Part shown: positions 1 through 8,568 of the stretch, piece by piece | Layout of the letters: every line of letters begins with the position of its first letter | Position numbering within the stretch: the first letter of the stretch is position 1 | NCBI GenBank assembly: GCA_029762755.1 | Contig: JARVGH010000003.1 | Location: forward strand, 186,001 to 250,000 | Direction: 5' to 3' | DNA from: Candidatus Bathyarchaeum tardum | GTDB lineage: Archaea; Thermoproteota; Bathyarchaeia; Bathyarchaeales; Bathyarchaeaceae | Length of the DNA stretch: 64,000 bases | The notes under the pieces: model-generated | Database searches by the model: none | Told to the model about the DNA's origin: nothing | What the model saw: the letters and a program-made list of their open reading frames with translations, nothing else | Position numbers and translations under genes: made by a program

Positions 1-186
1 GGAACCGACAACAAACTAACAATTTCAGTTGACACTGCCAAACACAAATACTACAAAGAAATCGAAATGCCCTCCAAAATCGACGCCAAAAAAGCCAAAT
101 CAAACTACAAAAACGGCGTATTAGACATAACAGTTCCCAAAAAGAAACCAGAAAAGACCAAAAGCCAACCTATAAAGATAGACTAA
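1..186 (+). CDS. Hsp20/alpha-crystallin small heat-shock protein, C-terminal part
   Basis: The window opens inside this gene; 61 codons are visible in frame 1 and end at TAA 184-186. The residues include a KYYKEIEMP strand and then the NGVLDITVPKK signature that closes the alpha-crystallin domain, followed by a short Lys-rich tail without an obvious I-x-I motif. Small heat-shock proteins are ATP-independent holdases that bind unfolding proteins. The N-terminal arm and most of the domain lie upstream, so length and promoter cannot be judged. Family call is firm; the exact paralogue is not known. Confidence 0.85.
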   Translation, partial: GTDNKLTISVDTAKHKYYKEIEMPSKIDAKKAKSNYKNGVLDITVPKKKPEKTKSQPIKID

Positions 187-333
187 ACTATCCTCTTTTT
201 TTATTTCCATTTTTCCTTTTTTAGCATGTCTAGGATATTATTATAATATCAATTCAATTTTTGCACACCAAAAACGTATCTACCTGTTGAAAATGCCATA
301 AATCAAGAAAAACAGTTATTCAAAAGTAGATAC

Positions 334-340
334 CTTTAAA
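334..340 (+). promoter_or_regulatory. TATA-like element before the LSm gene
   Basis: CTTTAAA lies about 57-63 bases ahead of ATG 397. Archaeal transcription usually starts about 25 bases downstream of such a box, which would fall near 362-365. That is inside the reading frame of the earlier ATG (343), so it argues that translation begins at 397. Inference from spacing only. Confidence 0.4.
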
Positions 341-396
341 TCATGACGTCAAAACCTATAAACGATACAAAAGTAAAGTTTACGAGAGGATTAGTA

Positions 397-624
397 ATGA
401 GCGAAATGGCCACAAAAATCCTGGAAGAAAGCCTCGGCAAAATAGTTCTAGTACGTCTACGAGGCGGAAAGAAACTAAGAGGCAGACTCAAAGGCTTCGA
501 TCAGCACCTCAATTTGGTGTTAGATGAAACAGACGACACAACAGATGTAGAAAACGTGAAAAAACTCGGCGCCATAATTGTCCGTGGCGACAATGTGGTA
601 ATAATCTCTCCTCCCCCAAGGTGA
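397..624 (+). CDS. LSm (Sm-like archaeal) RNA-binding protein
   Basis: 75-residue Sm-fold protein. The Sm1 motif (VLVRLRGGKKLRGRLKGFDQHLNLVL) and the Sm2 motif ending IIVRGDNVVIISPP are both present, and the length matches archaeal LSm proteins, which form heptameric rings that bind U-rich RNA. An in-frame ATG at 343 would add 18 residues. I prefer 397 because GAGAGG (384-389) sits at ribosome-binding distance and the added residues are not part of the Sm fold. The gene ends 6 bases before eL37, a pairing common in archaea, so the two are probably co-transcribed. Confidence 0.93.
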   Translation: MSEMATKILEESLGKIVLVRLRGGKKLRGRLKGFDQHLNLVLDETDDTTDVENVKKLGAIIVRGDNVVIISPPPR

Positions 625-630
625 TAACAA

Positions 631-846
631 ATGGGAAAAACCGGTAAAGGAACATCATCCATGGGTCGACGTGCCCATAAAACCGTGCACATCAAATGCA
701 GACGATGCGGCAGAAGAGCATATGGAGTAAAAACCAAATGCTGTGCAGCATGTGGATACGGAAGAACCACCAAAATACGCAGATATGCATGGCAGACAAA
801 GACCGTCAACGGCGCACGGCTTGTCAAAATTAGGCAGTCTGCCTAA
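631..846 (+). CDS. rpl37e: Ribosomal protein eL37
   Basis: 71-residue basic protein of the large ribosomal subunit. It opens MGKTGKGTSS and carries the zinc ribbon CRRCGRRAY...CAACGYG, the eL37 signature, with four Cys for one Zn. The length is standard. The start lies 6 bases after the LSm stop (TGATAACAAATG), so the two genes form an operon. A T-rich stretch around 885-898 follows and could end transcription before the convergent acetyl-CoA synthetase gene. Confidence 0.96.
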   Translation: MGKTGKGTSSMGRRAHKTVHIKCRRCGRRAYGVKTKCCAACGYGRTTKIRRYAWQTKTVNGARLVKIRQSA

Positions 847-1077
847 TATCAACCTTTTTGTCTATGCACTTTAGATAACACTTTTTAGTTTATTTTTTTC
901 ACACTTCTGTGCGACATATATGTATACTACTAACAGACCTATTTTGAAAACTACCTTTTTTGTGAATTTTTTTCTCACAGCACAACTGTTGTGCCAAAAG
1001 TTTACACGAAAATTATACTATTAAAAAATGAAAAAAAGAAAAAGATAGGTGAAGAAGTTTTCACTTCTTCGTGTTGT

Positions 1078-2988
1078 TTAACCTTCTGCGACTGCTTGTT
1101 TTGCGGCTTCTACTGAAGATTTGTCTTCGATTGTAGATAGGTCGCCGACTTCTTTTCCTGCTACGATTGCTTTGAGAACTCGTCGCATGATTTTACCGCT
1201 TCGAGTCTTGGGCAATTTAGTTACGAAGTAGGTCTTTTCAGGAGTAGCGAGAGGTCCTACTGTTTTGCGGACGTGAGCTTTGATTTCTTTTTCTAGCTCT
1301 GGGCTTCCGGTGAGTCCTTCTGATAGGACAGCAAAGACAATGATTGATTCGCCTTTGATTTCGTGGGGTTTGCTTGCGACTGCGGCTTCTGTTACTGATG
1401 GGTGTTCAACAATTGCGCTTTCGATTTCGGCAGTTCCAAGTCTGTGACCTGCGACTTTGAGGACTTCATCTGATCGGCCAAGGAGCCAGAGATATCCGTC
1501 TTCATCTTTCATACAGTAGTCGCCAGGGAAGTAACAACCTGGGAATCGTGACCAGTAGGTAGATTTGAAGCGTTCTGGGTCTTTGTATACTGTCATGGTC
1601 ATTCCTGGCCATGGTTTCCTGATTACGATGTAGCCTCTTACGTTTGGTTTTACTGAGTTTCCATCTTCATCTACTACGTCAGCCTCGATTCCTGGAAGAG
1701 CGTATGATGCAGATCCTGGTTTCATTGGAATCTCTCCAATTCCTGGAGCTCCTGAGACCATGAATCCACCGGTTTCAGTTTGCCACCAAGTGTCAACGAT
1801 TGGGCATCGTCCGCCGCCTATGTTATTGAAGTACCAAATCCATGCTTCTGGGTTGATAGGTTCACCGACACTTCCAAGGAGCTCTAGGCTACTTAAGTCG
1901 TGGTTTTTTACAAACTTTATGTCCATTCCCATGAACATACGAATGGCAGTTGGGGACGTGTAAAGGACATTGACCTTGTAGTCTTCAATGATTTCCCACC
2001 AGCGGTCTGCAGTTGGGAAGTCGGGGGCTCCTTCATACATGACGATGGATGCGCCGTTCATCAAAGGTGCATACACAATGAAGCTGTGACCAGTAATCCA
2101 TCCGATGTCTGCGTTGCACCAGTAGACACTGTCTTCACGTAGGGGGAAGACTTTGTTGAATACAGAGTTAATGTAAACCATGTATCCACCAGTGCTGTGG
2201 ACGATACCTTTTGGTTTACCCGTGGTTCCAGAGGTGTACAAAATGAACATTGGGTGAGTGCTTTCAACTGGAACTGGTGCGATGACTTCTTGTGTTTTCA
2301 CAACTTTGTCGTGATACCACATGTCACGTCCTTCTTGCATGTTGATGTCATGACCAGTTCGTTTTACAACAAGAACTTGTTCAACTGATGGAGCCAGTTT
2401 ACATGCTTCGTCAACAATGCCTTTTAGTTCAATAATTTTACCCCGTCGATAACAGCCGTCTGAAGTAATTACTAATTTAGCTTCAGTGTCGTTAATCCTG
2501 TCTGCAAGAGCCTGTGAGCTGAATCCAGAGAAGACGATGGTATGAATTGCACCCAGTCTGATACATGCCAGCATCATGATTGGTAGTTCAGTAATCATTG
2601 GTAAGTAAAACGCAATACGGTCGCCTTCTTTTACACCCATTGCTTTGAGTGCCGCTGTGGCTTTGTTAACTTCTCGTTGGAGCTGGAGATAAGTCAGGGT
2701 CTTTTCTTCGCCTAATTCTCCGATCCAATAAATGGCTGCTTTATTTTTTCTGTCAGTTTTTACATGCCTGTCTACACACAAGTATGAGGCATTTAGTTTA
2801 CCCCCTGAGAACCATTTTGCAAAAGGAAGGTTCCATTCGAGCACTTGATCCCAAGTCTTGAACCAGTCAATTTTTCTTGCTTCTTGTTCCCAGTATTCTT
2901 CAATATTTTCCAACGATTTTTTGTGTACGTCTAAATACCTTTTCATTGGCCAATATTTTTTCGATTCAGCTGGTGTTTCTGTTGTCAT
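1078..2988 (-). CDS. acs: Acetyl-CoA synthetase (AMP-forming)
   Basis: 636 residues, the usual size for Acs. It activates acetate with ATP and CoA to acetyl-CoA via acetyl-AMP. Visible motifs are the N-terminal ACAS domain ([19 protein letters not shown]), the P-loop-like A3 motif [11 protein letters not shown] at residues 251-261, [28 protein letters not shown], and the C-terminal catalytic lysine context [13 protein letters not shown] 2988 is preceded by AGGTGATGGT, a good ribosome site. No pta/ackA or ADP-forming partner is in view. Neighbours are an intron-bearing tRNA-Arg upstream and eL37 convergent. It could serve acetate uptake or salvage; the direction is not decided by sequence. Confidence 0.95.
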   Translation of the reverse strand: MTTETPAESKKYWPMKRYLDVHKKSLENIEEYWEQEARKIDWFKTWDQVLEWNLPFAKWFSGGKLNASYLCVDRHVKTDRKNKAAIYWIGELGEEKTLTYLQLQREVNKATAALKAMGVKEGDRIAFYLPMITELPIMMLACIRLGAIHTIVFSGFSSQALADRINDTEAKLVITSDGCYRRGKIIELKGIVDEACKLAPSVEQVLVVKRTGHDINMQEGRDMWYHDKVVKTQEVIAPVPVESTHPMFILYTSGTTGKPKGIVHSTGGYMVYINSVFNKVFPLREDSVYWCNADIGWITGHSFIVYAPLMNGASIVMYEGAPDFPTADRWWEIIEDYKVNVLYTSPTAIRMFMGMDIKFVKNHDLSSLELLGSVGEPINPEAWIWYFNNIGGGRCPIVDTWWQTETGGFMVSGAPGIGEIPMKPGSASYALPGIEADVVDEDGNSVKPNVRGYIVIRKPWPGMTMTVYKDPERFKSTYWSRFPGCYFPGDYCMKDEDGYLWLLGRSDEVLKVAGHRLGTAEIESAIVEHPSVTEAAVASKPHEIKGESIIVFAVLSEGLTGSPELEKEIKAHVRKTVGPLATPEKTYFVTKLPKTRSGKIMRRVLKAIVAGKEVGDLSTIEDKSSVEAAKQAVAEG

Positions 2989-3117
2989 ACCATCACCTGT
3001 TCAAATATGTTCGAGCGAAAACAAATTATTCCGGCAATATATCTTTTACGGAGTTAAACAGGAAAAAAAACATTTGATATGTTCACATTCAAAATTTGTT
3101 ATTTTTTCTTAAAATAG

Positions 3118-3218
3118 TGGCGGACCCGCAGGGATTTGAACCCTGGGTCTTCGGCTCCGAAGGCTTGCGCGTCACTTTTGGGTGACTCGACGCCTTATCC
3201 AAACTAGGCTACGGGCCC
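3118..3218 (-). tRNA. tRNA-Arg (anticodon UCG) with a 23-nt intron at position 29/30
   Basis: Read on the minus strand from 3218: acceptor GGGCCCG pairs with CGGGTCC, D-stem GCC/GGC, T-arm CAGGG-TTCAAAT-CCCTG, discriminator G and an encoded CCA (3118-3120). Anticodon loop CTTCGGA gives UCG. The anticodon stem closes (TCGGC with GCCGA) only if about 23 nt (3165-3187) are removed between bases 29 and 30. The insert contains the hairpin GTCAC-CCAAAA-GTGAC. Introns inside the anticodon stem are known in archaea with broad-specificity heteromeric splicing endonuclease. Identity is firm; exact splice sites are inferred from pairing, and I did not resolve a clean bulge-helix-bulge. Confidence 0.88.
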
Positions 3219-3461
3219 ACGTTATTCAAAGATGCTATTTAAAGATTAAAGGATAACGGATTTATCTTCTTTAAAGTTTGAGGGCACTAATTTTAGTTCA
3301 ATTTTTATGTATTTTTCTCTTGAAAAAAGTATATATATTGATATATGCCTCCGACATTAGGTGTTGCGAGGAGTGTAATGTATACTTGAACGTCATTCTT
3401 TTCAAAACTGATTGTTCTTGTATTAACAGATTCCTTGTTGGACAAACTTGTGTGATGTAAA

Positions 3462-4916
3462 ATGTCTGTTGTAAAACCTGTAACTTGTCCCATATGCGGC
3501 TGTGTATGTGATGATTTGGAAATAACCGTTGAAGACGGAAAAATAAAGAAAGTAAAAAACGGTTGTGTCCTGTCCATTTCTAAGTTCATGAATTATAACT
3601 GTGCACACCGCCTTATGGAACCTATGATTCGAAAAAATGGGGAACTTGTGCCTGTTTCCCTTGAAGAAGCTGTAGACAAAGCCGCTGAAATTTTGGTAAA
3701 CGCCAAATATCCAATTTTACACGGTTTTTCTTCAACAACCTCTGAAGCTATCGTTACCGGAGTAAAACTAACCGAAGAAGTCGGGGGAGTATACGACAAC
3801 TGTGCAGTAAACTGCCACGGTCCATCCCTGCAGGGTGTTCAGCACGCTGGTGTTCCTGGTTCTACTTTGGGTCAGGTTAGACACCGTGCAGATTTGATTA
3901 TTTATTGGGGTGCTAACCCAATGGTTGCCCACCCAAGACAGTTGTCCAGATACACTGTTGGAACCGAAGGCAAATACGCAAAAAGTGACATTCGCGAACG
4001 CTACAACAAGAAAGCAATGAATGAAGAGCAACAAAAAAGCATGAACGAAGTTTTTGACGACGAATGGGTAATGCAACATTATTCTACTAAATCTGCTGCC
4101 ATGAATGGCGCTATAGTTGACCCCTTGAAAGTTAAACGAAAAGTAATTGTTGTAGACGTCAAGAAAACTCCGACAGCTCAAATGGCTGACCAATTCATCA
4201 AGATAAAGCCCAACACAGACTTTGAATTATTCCAAGCCATTCGAGTAATCCTCAAAGGCGGCGACTTAGATGTTGACGAAGTCGCCGGAATTCCCGTTGA
4301 GACCCTTGAAGAACTTGTTGATGCTATGATTAGTTGCAGGTTTGGGGTTCTTTTCTGGGGTCTTGGATTAACAATGAGCCTAGGCAAATACCGAAACACC
4401 GAAGCAGCAATCCGGCTAGTACGGGACCTTAACCAACGAACCAAATTTGTAATGATGCCAGTTCGCGGCCACTATAACGTTGCAGGCTCAAACGTAGTCG
4501 CATGCTGGCTCACTGGTTATCCTCACTCTGTTGACATGTCCCTTGGTTATCCACGATACAATCCGGGAGAAACTTCAATAACTGACATTTTAGCCCGGGG
4601 AGAAAACGACGCTTCAGTTATCCTTGGTGCTGACCCTGTTTCAAATTACCCCAAAAAACTCTGTGAAGCCTTTGTAAACAATCCTTTGATTGTTTTGGAC
4701 CCTCACAAAAACATTTCAGCTTTAATGGCAGACGTAGCAATCCCTGTAGCATTCAGTGGAATCGAAGCCTCAGGCACCGCTTACCGAATGGACAACGTTC
4801 CCATTACCCTCAAAAAAGTTGTTGACCCCCCAGAAGGCATTCTCACCGACAACGAAATCCTAACAATGATTCTCGCCAAAGTCAAAGAACTCAAAGCCAA
4901 AAAAGCAAACGCTTAA
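3462..4916 (+). CDS. fwdB: Formylmethanofuran dehydrogenase subunit B-like (molybdopterin/tungstopterin)
   Basis: 484 residues of the molybdopterin oxidoreductase superfamily. The N-terminal CPICGCVCDDLE motif would bind a 4Fe-4S cluster, and Cys118 in CHGPS is the position that ligands W/Mo in FwdB. Further family motifs are YWGANPMVAHPR and the C-terminal ASGTAYRMDNVP. The enzyme couples CO2 reduction to formyl-methanofuran, the entry of the archaeal methyl branch. The protein is longer than usual FwdB (about 430); the extra length is mostly a charged insertion at about residues 165-215. Subunits A, C, D and F/G are not in this window, so it may work with distant partners or be a FwdB-like paralogue. 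ATG 3462 is well placed before CPICG. Confidence 0.88.
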   Translation: MSVVKPVTCPICGCVCDDLEITVEDGKIKKVKNGCVLSISKFMNYNCAHRLMEPMIRKNGELVPVSLEEAVDKAAEILVNAKYPILHGFSSTTSEAIVTGVKLTEEVGGVYDNCAVNCHGPSLQGVQHAGVPGSTLGQVRHRADLIIYWGANPMVAHPRQLSRYTVGTEGKYAKSDIRERYNKKAMNEEQQKSMNEVFDDEWVMQHYSTKSAAMNGAIVDPLKVKRKVIVVDVKKTPTAQMADQFIKIKPNTDFELFQAIRVILKGGDLDVDEVAGIPVETLEELVDAMISCRFGVLFWGLGLTMSLGKYRNTEAAIRLVRDLNQRTKFVMMPVRGHYNVAGSNVVACWLTGYPHSVDMSLGYPRYNPGETSITDILARGENDASVILGADPVSNYPKKLCEAFVNNPLIVLDPHKNISALMADVAIPVAFSGIEASGTAYRMDNVPITLKKVVDPPEGILTDNEILTMILAKVKELKAKKANA

Positions 4917-4974
4917 CCTTTTTATTTGCCGTTCTTTTTTGCGGCAACATTTGTTTTTATTTCTAGCATAGTTA

Positions 4975-5535
4975 ATGTTAAGAGAAAGAAACAACTACTT
5001 TTTGTTGATTCACTCTGCATTATTTAATGGGGCTTGCATTTTGAAACGAACATTAGAATTTTGGCTATCTTTTGTTATCTTGATTTTTGTTGTCGTCTTT
5101 TCAGTTGTAGCATATGTCAGTTGGTTTGAGTTGCTTTTTTTTGTTGGTTCCCTGTTTTTTGTTCACTGGATCGGTTTAGGTGCAACAATTTTCATTGCAG
5201 TTTTTGTTCCAATTTATTATGTGCTTAAACGCAACAAACCCCGAAAAATAAAAACCCTGCTAAGGATTCACGTTTTTGGAAACCTTTTGGGGTTTTTGCT
5301 GGTTTCAGTTCATTTTTCCCAAAACGTCGGTCGGTTAGCTGGTTTTTATCCCCGGTTAAGTGACGGGTTCGTATTGTTTTTGGTTATGGCTGTAATTGTA
5401 GCAACAGGAATGATAGAAAGGTTCGATGGCAAACCAAAACTAGCAAAATACACAAAACCGATCCACCGATACACTGTTGCAGTTTTTTATTTGGTTGTCA
5501 TTGTTCATACTTTGCAAGGTTTTAACCTAATCTAA
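4975..5535 (+). CDS. Di-haem membrane cytochrome b-type protein
   Basis: About 186 residues with roughly five membrane helices. Two helices each carry a His pair with exactly 13 intervening residues: HVFGNLLGFLLVSVH and HRYTVAVFYLVVIVH. This H-x13-H spacing in two neighbouring helices is the hallmark of four-helix bis-haem b proteins (cytochrome b, cytochrome b561, ferric-reductase-like domains). A further His sits in FVHWIGLG. It likely passes electrons across or within the membrane. It lies 59 bases after fwdB on the same strand, but co-function is only suggested. The exact family is not recognised. The first 20 residues are poor membrane sequence, so a later start is possible. Confidence 0.6.
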   Translation: MLRERNNYFLLIHSALFNGACILKRTLEFWLSFVILIFVVVFSVVAYVSWFELLFFVGSLFFVHWIGLGATIFIAVFVPIYYVLKRNKPRKIKTLLRIHVFGNLLGFLLVSVHFSQNVGRLAGFYPRLSDGFVLFLVMAVIVATGMIERFDGKPKLAKYTKPIHRYTVAVFYLVVIVHTLQGFNLI

Positions 5536-5634
5536 AACTTTTCAGAATTTCCCCTTGTTGTTTGAGCACTCAATGATGGTTAGGCTGGCAAGGCAATGCT
5601 TTAATAAATGTTGTATTTTATCATGTGTGCTTAT

Positions 5635-5709
5635 GGGCTTGTAGCTCAGTACGGCTGGAGCGTTCGGCTGATAACCGAAAGGTCGAGAGTTCAAATCTCT
5701 CCAGGCCCA
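5635..5709 (+). tRNA. tRNA-Ile (anticodon GAU)
   Basis: Acceptor GGGCTTG pairs with CAGGCCC, D-arm GCTC...GAGC, anticodon arm TTCGG-CTGATAA-CCGAA giving GAT, T-arm GAGAG-TTCAAAT-CTCTC, discriminator A. No intron. CCA is not encoded (CACTT follows), unlike the other three tRNAs here. A recombinase remnant starts 43 bases downstream, consistent with this tRNA having served as an integration site. Confidence 0.95.
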
Positions 5710-5751
5710 CTTTTCAATTCACCTGGTCCACTTTAAAATTTTTTTTAGTGG

Positions 5752-6039
5752 TTATTTGCGTTTACGGAAGAGCATGATTTCTTCGGGTGTGGTGCAGACG
5801 TATTCGAATCCGTTTTCTATTAGTTGTCTTGCTTCTTCGCTGTTTTTGGTTGCTTTAGATGTGTAGTCGTCTCCTTTGAAGTCGACGAGCTGGGTGTATT
5901 TTAGCGTGTTCATGATGTTTTTGTGTCCCAGCATGTTCATGACGTGGAGAATGTCCTTTGTTTTATGATACTCCATGGTGGCTTTCCAGTGCCTGAATGT
6001 ATTGAAGTGTATTTGTTTTAATCGTGGATTTTGTAGTTT
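5752..6039 (-). pseudogene. Tyrosine recombinase (integrase) C-terminal remnant
   Basis: From the only ATG (5976) 74 residues remain, but the frame is open back to an in-frame TGA (6040-6042). Reading from there gives KQIHFNTFRHWKATMEYHKTKD, then LGHKNIMNTLKYTQL. These are the C-terminal catalytic boxes of archaeal XerC/D-like integrases: the H...R motif, the LGH motif and the nucleophilic Tyr. The N-terminal core-binding domain and first catalytic Arg are missing, so this is a decayed gene. Its position just after tRNA-Ile fits a lost integrated element. Confidence 0.8.
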
Positions 6040-6323
6040 TCAATGGAGACTTGCTTTGTTTAAGCGGGCTTTCTGAATGATTTCGATTATTGTTTTGCAT
6101 AGAATTTTAATTATATTAGAAGTAGTCCTTCTCCACAGTAATTTTACGACTACTTCTCAAATGTCTTGAAAAAAGCTCTATTTATTGAATAGGGCATTTT
6201 TTGGGAGCTAATGAGTTGTCAGGGTCTAAGACAAGCTTTCTAGTGACTTAACACTCTTGTAACTTTCCGTTCGCGAAAATCATGATGTTCTAACACTTCA
6301 AATTCCCCCAATTCGAAACCTAA

Positions 6324-6551
6324 ACCCATCTCAAACCGAAGTATATTACCTGCAATCAAAGAGAACACGAAAAAATCGACAGAAACCTAATTCTTCTAAC
6401 CCTGAAAAGCTTGGAAAATGCAGCAGTCACCTTTATCGCCCCCACAAGTCAACTAGAAGTAGTAGTAATCACTAGTGAAAAAATGGAGTCATTACAACTT
6501 CTAAAATTAATATATCAAATTGTTGATCCTCCATCTTTGGAAGACCGTTAA
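6324..6551 (+). pseudogene. Possible decayed ORF without a start codon
   Basis: An open frame of 75 codons runs from after TAA 6321-6323 to TAA 6549-6551. It reads like protein (KIDRNLILLTLKSLENAAVTF, then SQLEVVVITSEKMESLQLLK) but has no ATG until near its end. Around 6350-6370 the neighbouring frame carries a matching upstream piece (NPSQTEVYYLQSK), which suggests a frameshift. I do not recognise the family. The rest of 6040-6700 shows nothing else. It is part of the same degraded patch as the integrase remnant. Confidence 0.3.
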
Positions 6552-6700
6552 TTAGCCTCTGCTTTCAGGATTATTAAGATTATATGCCTCTTTTTGGCTG
6601 CAATATTAAAAAAATCTAAAAGCACTCCCCGAAAAACTTTAAATATTTTTAATTTTATATGCCATAAAAAGGATAACTGTATTAAAAAACGTGAAAACAT

Positions 6701-7516
6701 ATGGTAACAAAAATCGAATCCCTGTATAATGCCCTTCTTCCAATTAAAGTTGTAAACTTCAATGACATCCTAGAGAAAGCCACAGCCATTATTGAAACTA
6801 ACCCTGAACGCAAATATGTTTACCGCAAATATGTAAGGAGTTTAATCAAAAAAGGCAAGCTTCAGAGGATTAGAAGAGGCTTATACATAGTTTTGTCTCC
6901 CCTTGAAGAACCAAAAAGACACATAATCGATAAACTTCTAATTGCGTCCAAAATCAAGGACGAATACTACCTAGGTTTTCATACCGCCCTTGAATACTAT
7001 GGTTGCGCCAGTTCGTTTTACAATGAAGCCTACATCTGTATAAAAGCAAAAGACCGATTTGATCCTTTCAAATACAAAAGATTCAGCTTCAAACCCGTAT
7101 TTGTAGCTGATACTAACACCGAAGTTGAACAAAAAAAATACAAAACAACCACAATAACCGTTAGCAGTAAAGAAAAAACATTCATTGACTGCATCGACAA
7201 AATTCAATACGCGGGAGGATGGGAAGAAGCCATCAAAAGCCTTGAAGGACTGGGAGGAATAAATATAGAAAAACTATTGAGCCATCTCTACACCTACGAC
7301 AAAGACATACTATACAGAAGAGTAGGCTACGTCTTAGAGCTCCTAAAAAACAGATCACAATTCTATGAAGACATAAACGAACAACTGTTAGTTGAACTTA
7401 AAAAGCGAATATCAGGTCCACCCCGATACCTGATAAACACTAAAGAAGGAACTCTTGACAGAAGATGGCAACTGTATATTCCAGAAGATTTTCAAGAAAA
7501 ATTACGAGGGATTTAA
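6701..7516 (+). CDS. AbiEi-type antitoxin / winged-helix regulator
   Basis: 271 residues. The N-terminus (KIESLYNALLPIKVVNFNDI) and the next segment (KYVRSLIKKGKLQRIRRGLYIVLSP) match the winged-helix antitoxin fold of AbiEi proteins, with the typical K/R-rich G-x-Y wing. The middle segment (YYLGFHTALEYYG) and ISSKEKTFIDCID-type sequence fit the C-terminal domain. AbiEi represses its operon and blocks the AbiEii nucleotidyltransferase in a type IV toxin-antitoxin / phage abortive-infection system. The downstream gene is the cognate toxin and overlaps or abuts the end of this one. A TATA-like run lies at about 6648-6660. Confidence 0.82.
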   Translation: MVTKIESLYNALLPIKVVNFNDILEKATAIIETNPERKYVYRKYVRSLIKKGKLQRIRRGLYIVLSPLEEPKRHIIDKLLIASKIKDEYYLGFHTALEYYGCASSFYNEAYICIKAKDRFDPFKYKRFSFKPVFVADTNTEVEQKKYKTTTITVSSKEKTFIDCIDKIQYAGGWEEAIKSLEGLGGINIEKLLSHLYTYDKDILYRRVGYVLELLKNRSQFYEDINEQLLVELKKRISGPPRYLINTKEGTLDRRWQLYIPEDFQEKLRGI

Positions 7517-8480
7517 ACTGAAAAGAGATTACGACCTAGACGAACTGGCACGCAGTCACGGCTTTGACGTTCGGCAGATTGAAAAAGTATGCAGAATTTC
7601 TGATGTCCTAGAAGATATTTCAGCCATAAAATTCCTAAGAGACCGACTCTCCCTTTACGGTGGAACCGCACTTACATTTATTCACTCTGAAAAGATAACT
7701 CGACTTTCTGTCGATTTAGATTTCAACTATCGGGACTTGGACGAAAAAGACTGGGGTGAAACCCGAAAAGACATCGACACGAAAATGAAAGAACTGCTTT
7801 ACAGGCAAAAATATAACCGCTCTCACCTAGCTATAAATGCAAGTTACCCCTTAGCGAGAATTACTGTAAGCTATATCAACACCCTTGGAACAAATGACAA
7901 CTTCAAACTCGAAATAGGATACATGCGCAGAACACCCATCCTCAAAACCGAATCAATTGAAGAATTCCGGCATATAGGCACACAAGAAACATATCCAATA
8001 AAAACTCCAACAAAAGAAGAACTCTTCGCAAACAAATGGTGTACCCTTCTTTACCGAGGAACACCAAGAGATCTCTTCGATGTCTACCAAATATCCAAAA
8101 ACAAAATAAATTTTGAAACATTCCGAAAATGCTCCATTGTAGACAGCTTAATGCGCGGAAAAACAGAAATCCATAAACTTAACATAGAAAAAATACTTGA
8201 ACCAATAAACTTGGACTCCAACCTAAGAAACGTATTACAGACAGAGATGCTTTCAAAACTAGACATCAACGAAATGAAAGAAAAAGTCAAAGAATTCAGC
8301 CAAAAAACACTAGAAACATTAACACAAAATGAAATTAAAGCAATTGACCACTTTAACCGACTACAACAATTCGAACCAAGCTTAATCGATGAAAAAAGAA
8401 TCTTTCACCCCAACATAAAAAACCACCCTGGCATACAACGATCACTACAAAAACTATCAACAAATAAAAAACAAACTTAA
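7455..8480 (+). CDS. AbiEii/AbiGii-type nucleotidyltransferase toxin
   Basis: Up to 341 residues. The nucleotidyltransferase core LYGGTALTFIHSE...RLSVDLDFNYRD has the G-G-x-A-L and S-x-D-L-D-F motifs that bind NTP and metal. AbiEii-like toxins transfer nucleotides, in some cases to tRNA, and act with the AbiEi antitoxin encoded upstream. The first 21 residues from ATG 7455 overlap the antitoxin in another frame and look unlike the family. Homologues start near the segment LKRDYDLDELARSHGF, which here begins with CTG 7518, five bases after a GAGGG run and two bases after the antitoxin stop. The true start may be non-AUG. Confidence 0.83.
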   Translation: MTEDGNCIFQKIFKKNYEGFKLKRDYDLDELARSHGFDVRQIEKVCRISDVLEDISAIKFLRDRLSLYGGTALTFIHSEKITRLSVDLDFNYRDLDEKDWGETRKDIDTKMKELLYRQKYNRSHLAINASYPLARITVSYINTLGTNDNFKLEIGYMRRTPILKTESIEEFRHIGTQETYPIKTPTKEELFANKWCTLLYRGTPRDLFDVYQISKNKINFETFRKCSIVDSLMRGKTEIHKLNIEKILEPINLDSNLRNVLQTEMLSKLDINEMKEKVKEFSQKTLETLTQNEIKAIDHFNRLQQFEPSLIDEKRIFHPNIKNHPGIQRSLQKLSTNKKQT

Positions 8481-8568
8481 ACAATTCAAAAAAAGGGGAA
8501 TTGCAGGAGGATGCTTCCACCAATAGCTTACGGGGTTGAATTCAAATTTCTTATATCGGCTTTTATTT

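Noticed and set aside
2857-2872. GTCAATTTTTCTTGCT, a near match to the surface-regulon palindrome
   Set aside because: It lies inside the acs coding region and lacks the second TTGAC half-site, so it is chance.
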